NCBI GenBank assembly: GCA_009840005.1
Contig: VXOR01000061.1
Location: forward strand, 141,724-205,723
DNA from: Gemmatimonadota bacterium
GTDB taxonomy: Bacteria > Latescibacterota > UBA2968 > UBA8231
DNA length: 64,000 nucleotides
Direction of reading: 5' to 3'
Shown here piece by piece: positions 16,804-25,803 of the stretch (position 1 is its first letter; each line of letters starts with the position of its first letter). The notes under the pieces are model-generated. The model worked only from the letters and a program-made list of their open reading frames with translations. It had not been told where the DNA came from and ran no database searches. The position numbers and the translations under genes are program-made.

Positions 16804-19800
16804 CTAGAAATCCACGGTGACGCCGAAATTGGCCATGCGCGGGATGTCGTAAATCGCCTGACTCTGGCCAGTGAAGGCCCGGTTGAGGTTGCCCGTCGGG
16901 TCTCCCGCTTCCTCCCACTTGGTGGTAGAGGCGATGTTGCGATTATCCCACGTCAGGATGTTTTCGCGATCGAACAGATTGCGCACCTCAAAGAAGGCCC
17001 CTAACGACAAGCCGCCCAACGCAAGGCCGCGGTGGAGCCGCAGGTCTGTGCGCATATTCCAAGGGGCTTGCTGGGTCTCGCGCGCACGCGGATCTTCCGT
17101 GGTAGCTGTCACATTGTAGTTGAAGCCGCTATCAGCCGTCGAGATCAAGGTCAACCCCACCTCTGCTGGCAACTCGGCCAACAGTGTAACGGCGATGCGG
17201 TGGGCACGGTCATAGCCGGTGACCAGCGGATTGCCACCGCCGTTGACATTGGCCTCGTACGTGTTGAACCGCTCCTTGTTGGCCAGCGCCGTCTCCAAGG
17301 CTTGGACATCGGTTGCAGCGTTGACCGAAAACGAATTCTTGTCCGGGAAAGGCGTCGAGTTATTGCCGTTGCGCGATGACTTGATATAGCTGTACGCGTA
17401 GTTGACGCGACCGTTGATCTTGCTCTGCGACCGGCGCTCCACTCCAAACTCAATGCCGCGGCTGTCGGCGTACCCGCCGCTGGTATTGATACTGTAGGTG
17501 GCAAAGCCAGCGTCGGCCGGGCTGATGGTAAAGCCGAGCCGCCCGTAGTTTTCGATGTCGCGGTAATAGGCCGTGACGTCGAACAAGTACTCGGGCGCGA
17601 AGCTGTACTGCAAGCCCATCTCGTACGCAGTGGCCGTCGTCGGGTCTGCCCCGACATCGGGCACGTTCGGCCACGCTGGGTTGGTGAAGCTGTCGTAGTC
17701 CTCGTAGAGGTACGAAAACGACGGCGGCGAGTAGAACTTGCCCCACGAGTAGTGCATGGCAGCCTGCTCGCTGATCGGATGCGAGATTCCCAGCCTCGGC
17801 TGCAAGTACCAGCGCGTTTCAACCTCCCCACTGCGAATCGGGGTGCGGTAGGTGTGGGTCTGGCCGCCTTCATAGGTGTATTCGCCCTCTTCGGACGGGC
17901 GGAAAAAGTCGGTGAGTTGCTCGGCGTCTGCGTTGAAGCTGTCGAGCCGCAAGCCGGCGTTTAGGATAATGCCTTCGTACTCAATTTTGTCCTGTACGTA
18001 TAAGGCCAGTTCGCTCGGGCTGCGCTCGTAGTCGGAAATCTCGTACGGCAGGTTGGAATAGCCCACCGTAATCTGCGTCCGCTGCATGAGCTTCGACACC
18101 GTGTGGCTGCGGAACAGCAGGCCGGCCTTGAGCTGGTGGTGGTAGTTGTACTGATGGGTAATGTCGGCCTTGAGCTGCATCACGTCGCGGTTGAGCTCCT
18201 CAAAGTAGAAGCCCGCCTGCGCCAAGCGGTACTGATTGTCGCCAAAGGGCAGGTCGAAGTTGCGCGAATTGCCGGGGTTGGTGGTAAAAAAGGTAAAGTT
18301 GCCGTCGGCATCGGCTCCAGAGCCGTCAACGCCTAGGTACTTTTCCGACTCTTCGGCGCTGTCGATGAAGATGAAGTCGTCACTCTCGTTGGCCTCGACG
18401 ATGCCGTCGCCGTTGTCGTCGGAGTAGCCGAACTTGCTCATGCGCGTAACCTGCGAGAGCTTGATCTCGTAGAAGGTGTTGTTAGAAAGCGAGTGGCTCA
18501 TCCCCAGATAGGCCATCGTCCCCAACTTCTTGTTGCCCAAGGCTCCCTCGGGGAAATAGGCGTAGCGACCGCTGAAGTTGCGATTGACCCAACCTCCCAA
18601 CTCACCGCCGTCGTCAATCATCACGTTGCCGGTCAGCTTGACATTCTGACTGAGCCGATTCGTCAGCTTGAGCGAATAGCGTTGCGAGCGGTTGAGCTGG
18701 TTGGGGAAGAGTCCCTCGTCGTTGAGATAACGCGTGGTCAAGTAGAAATGGGTGCGCGGCAGCACTTTGCCACCCAGCGAAAGCTCCATCTCGGTGGAGG
18801 GATTGTCGCCGTAGGTAACGTCCTCGGGGTCGAAAATGTAGTACTTCTCGGCCTTGGCCTTATCGACCTCGTCTTCAGAGGCCAGCAAGTCGTCGCGCGA
18901 CTGCAGGTAGCGGTCGAAATAGGTCGTCTCATCGACCGTGCCGTCTTCGGCAGGCTCGGGATTGACCAGCCCAGCATAGACATCCGGCCCGGCGTTTTTG
19001 TAGCCGCCAACGCCGCGACGGACAAACAGCCGCCCCTCTAACTCCTCGCCACCTTCGCGCGTAACTACATTGACGATGCCAGCGCTAGCCGCGTCGTACT
19101 CGGCGTTGAAGGTCCCGGCAATAATGTCCAGCGACTGCACGTTGCTGGCGTTGACGCCAACCGCAGTGAACTCGCCGTCCGAGGTGCGATTGACATCTAC
19201 ATAGGGATTCCAAGTGACCAGGCCTTCGCCGGCGCGGAAATACGTATCCGACACGTCGATCCCATCGACGAGCACTTTGGCCTCGGCCTTGCGCCCGCCG
19301 CGGATATAGCCGCGGAATACGCTCGGCGTCGTGTTAATCAGGTCCTGCAAGTCGGCCACCGGCATGGTGTTGTTGAGCTCGGCGCGGCCGACTGTCGCCC
19401 GGCTGGTCGTCAGCGAGCGCTCGACCAGCGGTGCCTCGGCAACCACCGTTATGGCCTCGCCTTCGATCGCCTCGGTCTTTAGTTCAAAATCGACCGTCGT
19501 CGTCAGGTCTAAGCGGACCTCGATCTGAGTCTGGCGCACCGTTTGGTGCCCTATGTAACTGGCTTCGACCGAGTACGCGCCGGGGGGAATATTGAGCAGA
19601 AAATAACGTCCCATGTCGTCGGCTGTAGTGCCGACACGCTCGCCGCCCACTTCGGCGACCACATTGGCCCCTGGCAATGCCTGCCCGGAATCGTCTTGTA
19701 CTACACCGGCGATCTTGCCGTTGCCAGCGAATGCCGGCAGGGCGAGCAGGGCGCAAAACAGCGCCGCGCCTAGTGCCACCGGCCACTTCCTCCTCTCAAT

Positions 19801-19806
19801 GTGCAT
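16804..19806 (-). CDS. TonB-dependent receptor with carboxypeptidase-regulatory-like N-terminal domain
   Basis: 1000 residues from the ATG at 19806 (AGGAGG six bases upstream). A signal peptide ends near ALPAFA; GKIAGVVQDDSGQALPGANVV begins the carboxypeptidase-regulatory-like domain (about 28-110); the plug domain follows (ISPGRAELNNTMPVADLQDL-like region, GGRKAEAKVLVDGIDVSDTY, SAGIVNVVTREGG), then a ~22-strand barrel ending in NFGVTVDF. The family imports siderophores, vitamins or glycans across the outer membrane. A longer frame upstream (to 20085) is translated repeat sequence and is rejected. It is the first gene of the operon with the 840-residue secreted protein and PorV. The substrate is not evident. 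Confidence 0.9.
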   Translation of the reverse strand: MHIERRKWPVALGAALFCALLALPAFAGNGKIAGVVQDDSGQALPGANVVAEVGGERVGTTADDMGRYFLLNIPPGAYSVEASYIGHQTVRQTQIEVRLDLTTTVDFELKTEAIEGEAITVVAEAPLVERSLTTSRATVGRAELNNTMPVADLQDLINTTPSVFRGYIRGGRKAEAKVLVDGIDVSDTYFRAGEGLVTWNPYVDVNRTSDGEFTAVGVNASNVQSLDIIAGTFNAEYDAASAGIVNVVTREGGEELEGRLFVRRGVGGYKNAGPDVYAGLVNPEPAEDGTVDETTYFDRYLQSRDDLLASEDEVDKAKAEKYYIFDPEDVTYGDNPSTEMELSLGGKVLPRTHFYLTTRYLNDEGLFPNQLNRSQRYSLKLTNRLSQNVKLTGNVMIDDGGELGGWVNRNFSGRYAYFPEGALGNKKLGTMAYLGMSHSLSNNTFYEIKLSQVTRMSKFGYSDDNGDGIVEANESDDFIFIDSAEESEKYLGVDGSGADADGNFTFFTTNPGNSRNFDLPFGDNQYRLAQAGFYFEELNRDVMQLKADITHQYNYHHQLKAGLLFRSHTVSKLMQRTQITVGYSNLPYEISDYERSPSELALYVQDKIEYEGIILNAGLRLDSFNADAEQLTDFFRPSEEGEYTYEGGQTHTYRTPIRSGEVETRWYLQPRLGISHPISEQAAMHYSWGKFYSPPSFSYLYEDYDSFTNPAWPNVPDVGADPTTATAYEMGLQYSFAPEYLFDVTAYYRDIENYGRLGFTISPADAGFATYSINTSGGYADSRGIEFGVERRSQSKINGRVNYAYSYIKSSRNGNNSTPFPDKNSFSVNAATDVQALETALANKERFNTYEANVNGGGNPLVTGYDRAHRIAVTLLAELPAEVGLTLISTADSGFNYNVTATTEDPRARETQQAPWNMRTDLRLHRGLALGGLSLGAFFEVRNLFDRENILTWDNRNIASTTKWEEAGDPTGNLNRAFTGQSQAIYDIPRMANFGVTVDF

Positions 19807-19937
19807 GAGTGTCCTCCTGTAACTTGCTAGAGGTGAGGTAAAGCAGAATCTAGCGCACTTGCCGCAAGTTTTGCACAAGTGTGCCAGAGAAACAATCAAT
19901 AGAAGAATTTTAGGCCACTCCGTCAATAGGTAAAGAG

Positions 19938-20093
19938 CTAAGTACACGACAGTAATCCACTGGACGTTAGGCATGGGCGGTATGAGATGCTTCGACTCCG
20001 CTTTGCTTCGCTCAGCATGACCGGTGCTGACGCCCATGTTGTCATGCTGAGCGAAGCGAAGCATCCCATACCACTCTACTGTCATGTACTTAG
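19938..20093. mobile_element. MITE-like hairpin element, type A, with 9-bp target duplication
   Basis: Termini CTAAGTACACGACAGTA and TACTGTCATGTACTTAG are inverted repeats. The flanks carry the identical 9-mer GGTAAAGAG (19929-19937 and 20094-20102). Inside, GAGATGCTTCGACTCCGC...CAGCATGAC faces its inverted copy. This fills most of the 336-bp gap 19807-20142. Confidence 0.9.
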
Positions 20094-20142
20094 GGTAAAG
20101 AGTTAGACGCTCGGGCCGGTTCGTCCCCGCAACTCCACTCGC

Positions 20143-21237
20143 CTACCGCCCCTCCCGCCAAGAGACCAACGGATGCTCCCGCCGCTGCATGGGAAACTCC
20201 ACCCTTCCCCCGGTAATCTCCGCCTCGTAAGCCCCCAAGATCATCTCCAAAGCCGCCACGGCGTCGCGTGCGCTCGACAGCGGCTCGCGGTCGGCTTCGG
20301 CCGCATCGAGCAAATCGGCGACCGCCAGATCGTTGCCCGTGCTCAGCGCTTCATCCGCCACCTCGTCTAAGGGGACCCACTGCTGGCTCGCATCGGTTGG
20401 ATCAAACACCGGATGCGGATAGAGCATGGCCGGGCCACTGCCGCCGCCGCGCAATGAGATCACCCCTTCGCTACCCTCGATTTCCATACCCATTCTCGCC
20501 CCCCCTCCCTCGACGTATTTCCGCGAATCAAAAAAGCCGGCCACCCCGCTCTCAAAGGCGAAGTAGCTGTTAATGCAATCGCCAGCGATCGGCCCCACCG
20601 GCTCGGTCGCCTCCCGCACATCTTCAACCTGTAGCGCGCGGCCTTCGTGTGTGATGTGCGCCGTCATCCACGCCACATCGCCGACAAACAGGCGCATCAT
20701 GTTGAACAAGTGCGTCCCCAACACGATCATGTCCTCACCACCGCCGCGCCGGTCTTGTTTGCCGTGGGCGCGAATGGCCTGCACCGCGCCGATCCGCCCC
20801 TGCGCCAACACCTCCTTTACGTGCCGGATGCGCGGCATATACGCCCCCTGATGCGCCACCGCCACCTTGCGCCCGGTCGCCTCGGCCTTAGCCACAATTT
20901 GGTCGCCCTCAGCCAAGTTCCACGTCATGGGCTTTTCGCAGTACACGTGCGCCCCCACCTCCAAACAGGCCAACACCATCTCCAAGTGGCAATCGGTCCA
21001 GCGCGGCCCAACCGTCACCACTTCCGGCTGCTCGGCCTCTAACATCTCGCGCCAGTCGGCGTACGCTCGGGGAGCAGCCAATTCCTCCTGCTTGGCCTGC
21101 CGTTCCTCAACGTCCTCATCGGCGACGGCCACCACCTCGATGCGCGGATGGTTCTTCAAACCCGAGTGCAACCCATGTCCCCAATTGCCCTTTCCAGTGC
21201 GACCAATAGCGGCCGCTCGATATACTTTGTCGCTCAT
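20143..21237 (-). CDS. Gfo/Idh/MocA family oxidoreductase
   Basis: 364 residues. The N-terminal Rossmann fold reads VYRAAAIGRTGKGNWGHGLHSGL, then VVAVADED, and CEKPMTWNLAEGD carries the family's EKP motif with the NAD(P)-binding lysine. The C-terminal alpha/beta domain includes LGTHLFNMMRLFVGD, with the GxHxxD-like substrate His region. These enzymes oxidise or reduce sugars, inositols and related alcohols. The Shine-Dalgarno AAGGAGG precedes the ATG. It stands alone between a MITE-like element and a divergent gene. A second family member at 42244-43347 is only distantly similar. Confidence 0.92.
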   Translation of the reverse strand: MSDKVYRAAAIGRTGKGNWGHGLHSGLKNHPRIEVVAVADEDVEERQAKQEELAAPRAYADWREMLEAEQPEVVTVGPRWTDCHLEMVLACLEVGAHVYCEKPMTWNLAEGDQIVAKAEATGRKVAVAHQGAYMPRIRHVKEVLAQGRIGAVQAIRAHGKQDRRGGGEDMIVLGTHLFNMMRLFVGDVAWMTAHITHEGRALQVEDVREATEPVGPIAGDCINSYFAFESGVAGFFDSRKYVEGGGARMGMEIEGSEGVISLRGGGSGPAMLYPHPVFDPTDASQQWVPLDEVADEALSTGNDLAVADLLDAAEADREPLSSARDAVAALEMILGAYEAEITGGRVEFPMQRREHPLVSWREGR

Positions 21238-21387
21238 GTCTAGTCCTCCTTTGAGTTGAGTTTGTAGTAGATATCGTGGATATGTAAATATATAGAAACT
21301 ATTCGGTGGGTTGTGTCAATCGCGCGGATGCTCGCCCTTGCGCCAGTTATGCTCTAGTCGTAAATCCTATATTGAGGAGAAAAAAAT

Positions 21388-22095
21388 ATGGCCCTTTTAA
21401 CTGACGAAGAATTATTGGAGACGCTTGAAACCCAGCTACCGGCGCTGCTCAGGCGGCACCCCGAGTTGGAGCAGCGCGCCTATGCGGCGTTCATCGAAGC
21501 GTTTGCCACCAAAAAGGAAGTGGCCGCAGTGCTCGCTGAGTTGCATGCCTTCCGCGGCGAGTTTGGTCAGTTCCGCTCGGAGGTCAACGAGCGCTTCAAA
21601 AAAATCGACGGACGATTCGAAAAAATCGACGGACGATTCGAAAAAATCGATGTGCAGCTTGAGCAGATGAAACAGCAAACGACCGAGATAAAGGATAGGA
21701 CCGATAAACTCGATCTGACCGTCGGGGGGTTTCAGCGGCGGGCGGGCCGGAAGCTAGAGGACATGGTTGCCGGAGCGTTGCGCTTTGGCCTGAAGCGGCA
21801 AGACGTGTCTGCCGACAACGTGCGGCTACGGCAGAAGCTAGCGGATGTGGAAGGAGTGGTGGGCCCGGCCGGACGAACCTACGAAGTCGATATTCTAATC
21901 GACAACGGTTCGCTGCTGGTCTTTGAGGTGAAGTCGGCCGCCTGTAAGGTCGAAGAGGTGGATCGGTTTGCCGACAAGGTGCAACTGGTGCGGCGGCAGC
22001 ATCCCGACAAAGCGGTCGAAGGGGCCCTCATCAGCTTAGAACCGGCTGATAGGGTGAAAGCGCGATGTGCTGAGTGGGGCATCCAAATCCTCTGA
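21388..22095 (+). CDS. Coiled-coil protein with C-terminal PD-(D/E)XK nuclease-like domain
   Basis: 235 residues. Residues 1-50 are helical; 50-115 form a coiled coil with heptads of the type KIDGRFE repeated; the C-terminal part contains TYEVDILIDNGSLLVFEVKSAA, where D and E-x-K mimic a PD-(D/E)XK nuclease core (as in DUF3782-like proteins). Heptads KKIDGRF/EKIDGRF are encoded by a 21-base tandem repeat at 21599-21650, which can change copy number. AGGAG lies before the ATG. It is convergent with the DUF6785 gene at 22107. A DNA-associated role is plausible; no partner gene is adjacent. Confidence 0.75.
   Translation: MALLTDEELLETLETQLPALLRRHPELEQRAYAAFIEAFATKKEVAAVLAELHAFRGEFGQFRSEVNERFKKIDGRFEKIDGRFEKIDVQLEQMKQQTTEIKDRTDKLDLTVGGFQRRAGRKLEDMVAGALRFGLKRQDVSADNVRLRQKLADVEGVVGPAGRTYEVDILIDNGSLLVFEVKSAACKVEEVDRFADKVQLVRRQHPDKAVEGALISLEPADRVKARCAEWGIQIL
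21599..21650 (+). repeat. 21-bp tandem repeat coding for coiled-coil heptads
   Basis: Two exact units starting AAAAAATCGACGGACG and a partial third. Each adds seven residues, so copy changes keep the frame. Confidence 0.85.
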
Positions 22096-22106
22096 GCCGC
22101 GGCTGT

Positions 22107-24101
22107 TCATCGCACCCCCACATACACCACATTCCCCATCTCCCCAAGGCAAAAGTCAATCACCATCCACATGGCCGCTCCCAAGAGCTGCCCGGCGATC
22201 AGCCCGGCGAAGAGCGGCTTGTACGTGAGGTAGCCGCGCGTGCCCGTGAATTTGAAGATCACGGCCTTGCACAACCAGCCCAAAAACACCGAAAACCACG
22301 CCACGCCCATGACCCAACTGTCGCTCACCGGCAGGCCGATGTAGTGCAGCGGCCACCACGGGAAGTGGTGCTGCATGTAAATCAGCCCACCCATCAAGGC
22401 CGCACCCACGCCTGTAAACAGCAGCCGCGGGCGGATGTGATCCCAGCCGACGGGATTGTGAATCTTGTCTTCCAAAAAGCGATAGGCCAGCGTCGGCACC
22501 CCAAATTGGCGCAGGTTGATCCCCCCGTGCGTGTAGTTCAAATAGAGGGTGATCCAGAAGGCCCCCATCATGCCTACTACGACCGCGATCACTAGCCCCC
22601 AAAACAGGCGGCGGTGATTGGCTCCGTGCCCGTGCGCCAGCTTGAGCGCGTTGGCGGTGGAAGCCATGACCGTAGTGCGCATTTCAGCGGCCCAAGAATA
22701 GCTCAGGCTAATCGACGCCAGCCCCTTCCAGCCGATGACATCCGTACCCAAGGTATAGACCGCAAAGGGCTGCGGCAGCATGGTCGAAGAGGTAAAGCCC
22801 ACGCCGCCCTGGGCGATGACCCGCGCAATGGCCAGGAAAATGGCAAACGCCCCGCAGAAAAACACCACCGCCGCCACCACCGGCACCCCACTCATCAGCA
22901 GCCATCCGAAAAAGTAAGCCGCGCAAACAATCCACAGCCACACGGCCGCCCGGTACGAGAGAATCTCGTCGCCATCGTCGGCCTGCACACCGCGCTTAAA
23001 CGCCGCGCTGAACACTTGGCGCAAGTGGCCCCGCGCCGTCCACAAAATCGCCACCACCAGCACCAACATCGCCCCCATCCCCTGATGCGACAGGGCTATC
23101 GAAGAACCCGTCAGCGCCTCGTTGTGCCCCTTGACCTCAAAGCCAATGACATTGAAAACCCCGGTCTGGCAGCGACTCAACAAATGGAAAAACCACACCG
23201 AGAAGGCCACGTTGAGGTTGAGGAAATACGCCACGCCAATGATGGCGAAATTGACGAAGATGTGCAGCCGCACGCTGTCGCGGAACAGCATCAGCGGCTC
23301 AAACACCAGCCTCACCTCGGGCACGTAAAAGAAGTAGTGATTAAGCCCGTCCAGCACTTGAATGGCAAAGGGCAACGCAAACCCGACCCACATCAGCGGA
23401 TTGCGAAACAACTGCGGAAAAATGCCCTCGTCGTTGCCGCGCAGCATCTCCAAGGGTACCTGCGCCAGCGGAAAGACCAGCCGCTCCTGTTCGACCCAAG
23501 GCCGCCGGAAGACGACCATCGTGGCGATCATCAGTAAGTAAACCGCCACCATTGCGCTGCCCCAAGCCATAAGCGGCACCAGCCAAGCTCCCCACGGAAT
23601 GCCCATCCCCGCGGGCAGCCCTTCATAAAAAAAGCGCGCGGCCTCGGCTTCGTGCGGCGCGAGCCAAGAGGGGATCAGCGGTTGAATCAGCTCGGTCCAG
23701 CGGTTTTCTGGCGTGGCGTAGTAAAAGGGACGGGTGAGGATGTGGCACAGGTTGGTCACCAATCCCCACGTGGGAATCGCCGACGCCACGACCATCATCG
23801 CGTACACGACCACCAGCTCGCTCGTGCGCAGCGCCCAAGACTTGACGGTGACTTTCAACAGGGGGTTGATCAGCCCGACGAGAACCAAAAAGACCATCAT
23901 CGCGCCCGCCGCAATGTAATCCGAGGTCAGACCGGCGTTTTGCAGGACGAGTACTGAGTAGGGACAAGCTAAGTTCAAGAAGAGCGCCGCCCCCGCGCCC
24001 AATACGAGGGCACGCCGCGTCACCTCCAAACCAGTTCGCTCCGTTTGCATGGCCGCAAAATAGCCGCTAGCCCCAACGGCGGCAACCGCAGCACGGCTCA
24101 T
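22107..24101 (-). CDS. DUF6785/DUF6784-type polytopic membrane protein, copy 2
   Basis: 664 residues with about fourteen hydrophobic helices, including LVLGAGAALFLNLACPYSVL near the start. Conserved features shared with the protein at 32422-34356 are YYATPENRW, WG-aromatic loops, VFPLAQVPLEMLR, SVWFFHLLSRCQTG, DGDEILSYRAAV and a last block GLIAGQLLGAAMWMVIDFCLG. The layout (long chain, many helices, charged DDGDEILSYR loop) resembles oligopeptide-type transporters, but I infer that only from overall form; the family has no established substrate known to me. No neighbouring gene is clearly in operon with it. It is one of three such genes in this window. Confidence 0.82.
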   Translation of the reverse strand: MSRAAVAAVGASGYFAAMQTERTGLEVTRRALVLGAGAALFLNLACPYSVLVLQNAGLTSDYIAAGAMMVFLVLVGLINPLLKVTVKSWALRTSELVVVYAMMVVASAIPTWGLVTNLCHILTRPFYYATPENRWTELIQPLIPSWLAPHEAEAARFFYEGLPAGMGIPWGAWLVPLMAWGSAMVAVYLLMIATMVVFRRPWVEQERLVFPLAQVPLEMLRGNDEGIFPQLFRNPLMWVGFALPFAIQVLDGLNHYFFYVPEVRLVFEPLMLFRDSVRLHIFVNFAIIGVAYFLNLNVAFSVWFFHLLSRCQTGVFNVIGFEVKGHNEALTGSSIALSHQGMGAMLVLVVAILWTARGHLRQVFSAAFKRGVQADDGDEILSYRAAVWLWIVCAAYFFGWLLMSGVPVVAAVVFFCGAFAIFLAIARVIAQGGVGFTSSTMLPQPFAVYTLGTDVIGWKGLASISLSYSWAAEMRTTVMASTANALKLAHGHGANHRRLFWGLVIAVVVGMMGAFWITLYLNYTHGGINLRQFGVPTLAYRFLEDKIHNPVGWDHIRPRLLFTGVGAALMGGLIYMQHHFPWWPLHYIGLPVSDSWVMGVAWFSVFLGWLCKAVIFKFTGTRGYLTYKPLFAGLIAGQLLGAAMWMVIDFCLGEMGNVVYVGVR

Positions 24102-24236
24102 TGCCGCGCTCCAACCCTGCCGTTAATTTCAAATAGGAATGAAGAATAAATCGATCAGTAGCCATGCCCTACTGCCCTGCCTTTTGCCAGCGGCATTCTT
24201 GGCCCCGTACCTTTGTGGTGTAGAATAGGAGCACCA

Positions 24237-24953
24237 GTGCGCAAATCCCCGTACACGGCTGCGGACTTCAGGGCCAGCAAGCCCGAGGTCATGGGACTAG
24301 TCGAAGTCCTGTTCAACCGCCGCCTCTCTACCCTGCTCACCCGCCTGTTGGTCCGCACCCCCCTCAGCCCCAACCAAGTGACGGTCCTTTCCTTTCTCGT
24401 CATCCTGCCCGGCGCGTACCTGCTCTCCACAGGCGAGCGCTTCGCCCTCATCGGGGCCGGCCTCCTCATCCAACTATCCTTTACGCTCGACTGCTGCGAC
24501 GGCGAAATCGCCCGTTTGCGCGGCCTCAGCTCGCCGTTTGGCGCTTGGCTCGACGGCCTGTTCGACCGCATCGCCGAACTGGCGCTCTGTCTCGCGTTAG
24601 GACACGCATTAGAGCGCCAAAGCGGCGACCCGCACGCCTATCTCTACTCGTTTGTCGTCTTCGCCTCGCTGGCTATGACCCACATCGCCACCCTGATGAA
24701 TGCCGCGGCCTTTGGCAAGGGGCAGCTAGCGGAATCCGCAAGCCGCGGTTTGCTTGGTCGCTTGGCCGACTTCGCACGCATTCCACCGCTGAAATTGCGC
24801 AACTATCTGCGCAGCGGCATCGACGTCTATTTGATGGTTTTTGCCTTGGGCGCGGTGTTTGACCAGCTCATGGGGGTCGTCTATTATTTCGCCATTGTGC
24901 AGAACCTCTATTGGCTGGCCATCATCTCGATGGTGATTAAACAAAAAAAGTAA
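24237..24953 (+). CDS. CDP-alcohol phosphatidyltransferase family membrane enzyme
   Basis: 238 residues from a GTG at 24237 that has AGGAG six bases upstream; an earlier TTG is in frame but has no ribosome site. The signature D-x2-D-G-x2-A-R-x8-G-x3-D-x3-D is complete in DCCDGEIARLRGLSSPFG followed by AWLDGLFD. These enzymes condense a CDP-activated alcohol with another alcohol to make phospholipid head groups or inositol phosphates. About six hydrophobic helices surround the motif. The stop is 13 bp from the MscS gene, in a four-gene run with MscS, MgtE-N/CBS and MgtE. The acceptor is not evident. Confidence 0.9.
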   Translation: MRKSPYTAADFRASKPEVMGLVEVLFNRRLSTLLTRLLVRTPLSPNQVTVLSFLVILPGAYLLSTGERFALIGAGLLIQLSFTLDCCDGEIARLRGLSSPFGAWLDGLFDRIAELALCLALGHALERQSGDPHAYLYSFVVFASLAMTHIATLMNAAAFGKGQLAESASRGLLGRLADFARIPPLKLRNYLRSGIDVYLMVFALGAVFDQLMGVVYYFAIVQNLYWLAIISMVIKQKK

Positions 24954-24966
24954 CTGGAGGGGTCTT

Positions 24967-25803
24967 ATGGAGCCCAGCCCATCCTCTGAGATACTCGCCG
25001 TCCTAGGTTCCATTAAAGAGAGCTTCTTCCACGTGCTGCCCAAGTTGGTCGTCGCCCTAGGCGTCCTGTTCGTCGGGTGGCTCGTGGCATGGTCGCTCCG
25101 CGCGCTCGTGCGCCGAGTGGTCGAGCGTTTTTCCAAGCGGATTTCCGCGGGAACGACCGCGGTCACTTGGCAGCAGGTTTTGGCCGACAAGGGACTCGGG
25201 CGCATCGTCTCAAGCAGCATCTACTGGCTCGTCTTGTTGGTCGCGATCACGGTGGCAAGCGAAGTCGTCGGCCTCCCGGTTTTGACCACTTATCTGGCCG
25301 CTTTGGCACACTACCTGCCCAGGGTCATCGCGGCGGTTGCGGTCTTATTCGTCGGCGTCGTCGGAGGTCGCCTCATCAGCAATGCGGCCATGAGTACGGC
25401 CTTTCGCTTGCTGCCGCATCAGGGGCAGCAATTGGCCCGCCTCATCCGGGGAGTCATCGTCGGCGCAGCCATTCTCGTGGCGATCAAGCAACTCGGCGTA
25501 GATGTATCGCTGCTGACGAACATCTTCTTGATCGTACTCGCCGCACTCCTCACCGGCGCGGCCTTTGCGTTTGGGCTAGGTGCCCGCAGCGTTATCGCCA
25601 ACATCCTCGCCATGCACTACGTCAACAAGTCCTACGACGTGGGGCAACGCATTCGCCTCGGCGACGACAACGGGCGCATCGTGCGGACGACCTCCACCAC
25701 TGTCTTTGTCGAACACGATGAAGGCGAGTTGGGCATCCCTGGCCAACAGTTCTTCGAGGAGCGCTGCCTCCGCGTAAGCAAGGGAGTGTCCAGTGAATCT
25801 TGA
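24967..25803 (+). CDS. Small mechanosensitive channel-like membrane protein (MscS family)
   Basis: 278 residues. Helices at about 25-50 (VVALGVLFVGWLVAWSLRAL), 75-100, 110-130 and 155-215 are followed by a short beta domain (YDVGQRIRLGDDNGRIVRTTSTTVFVE). GARSVIANILAMHYVNKSYDVGQRI is the pore-end and beta-domain start typical of MscS. The usual C-terminal cytoplasmic vestibule is short. MscS relieves turgor stress. GGAGG precedes the ATG. The stop overlaps the start of the MgtE-N/CBS gene by 11 bases, so channel and magnesium-sensor subunit are made together. Confidence 0.85.
   Translation: MEPSPSSEILAVLGSIKESFFHVLPKLVVALGVLFVGWLVAWSLRALVRRVVERFSKRISAGTTAVTWQQVLADKGLGRIVSSSIYWLVLLVAITVASEVVGLPVLTTYLAALAHYLPRVIAAVAVLFVGVVGGRLISNAAMSTAFRLLPHQGQQLARLIRGVIVGAAILVAIKQLGVDVSLLTNIFLIVLAALLTGAAFAFGLGARSVIANILAMHYVNKSYDVGQRIRLGDDNGRIVRTTSTTVFVEHDEGELGIPGQQFFEERCLRVSKGVSSES

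Noticed and set aside
19807..20085. Extension of the TonB receptor reading frame upstream to 20085
   Set aside because: It is translated MITE sequence (residues such as HAERSKAESKHL recur in a second false frame at 43368-43565); a proper ribosome site and signal peptide exist at 19806.
21597..21655. CRISPR-like short repeat
   Set aside because: It is a direct tandem 21-mer without spacers, in frame in a coiled-coil gene.
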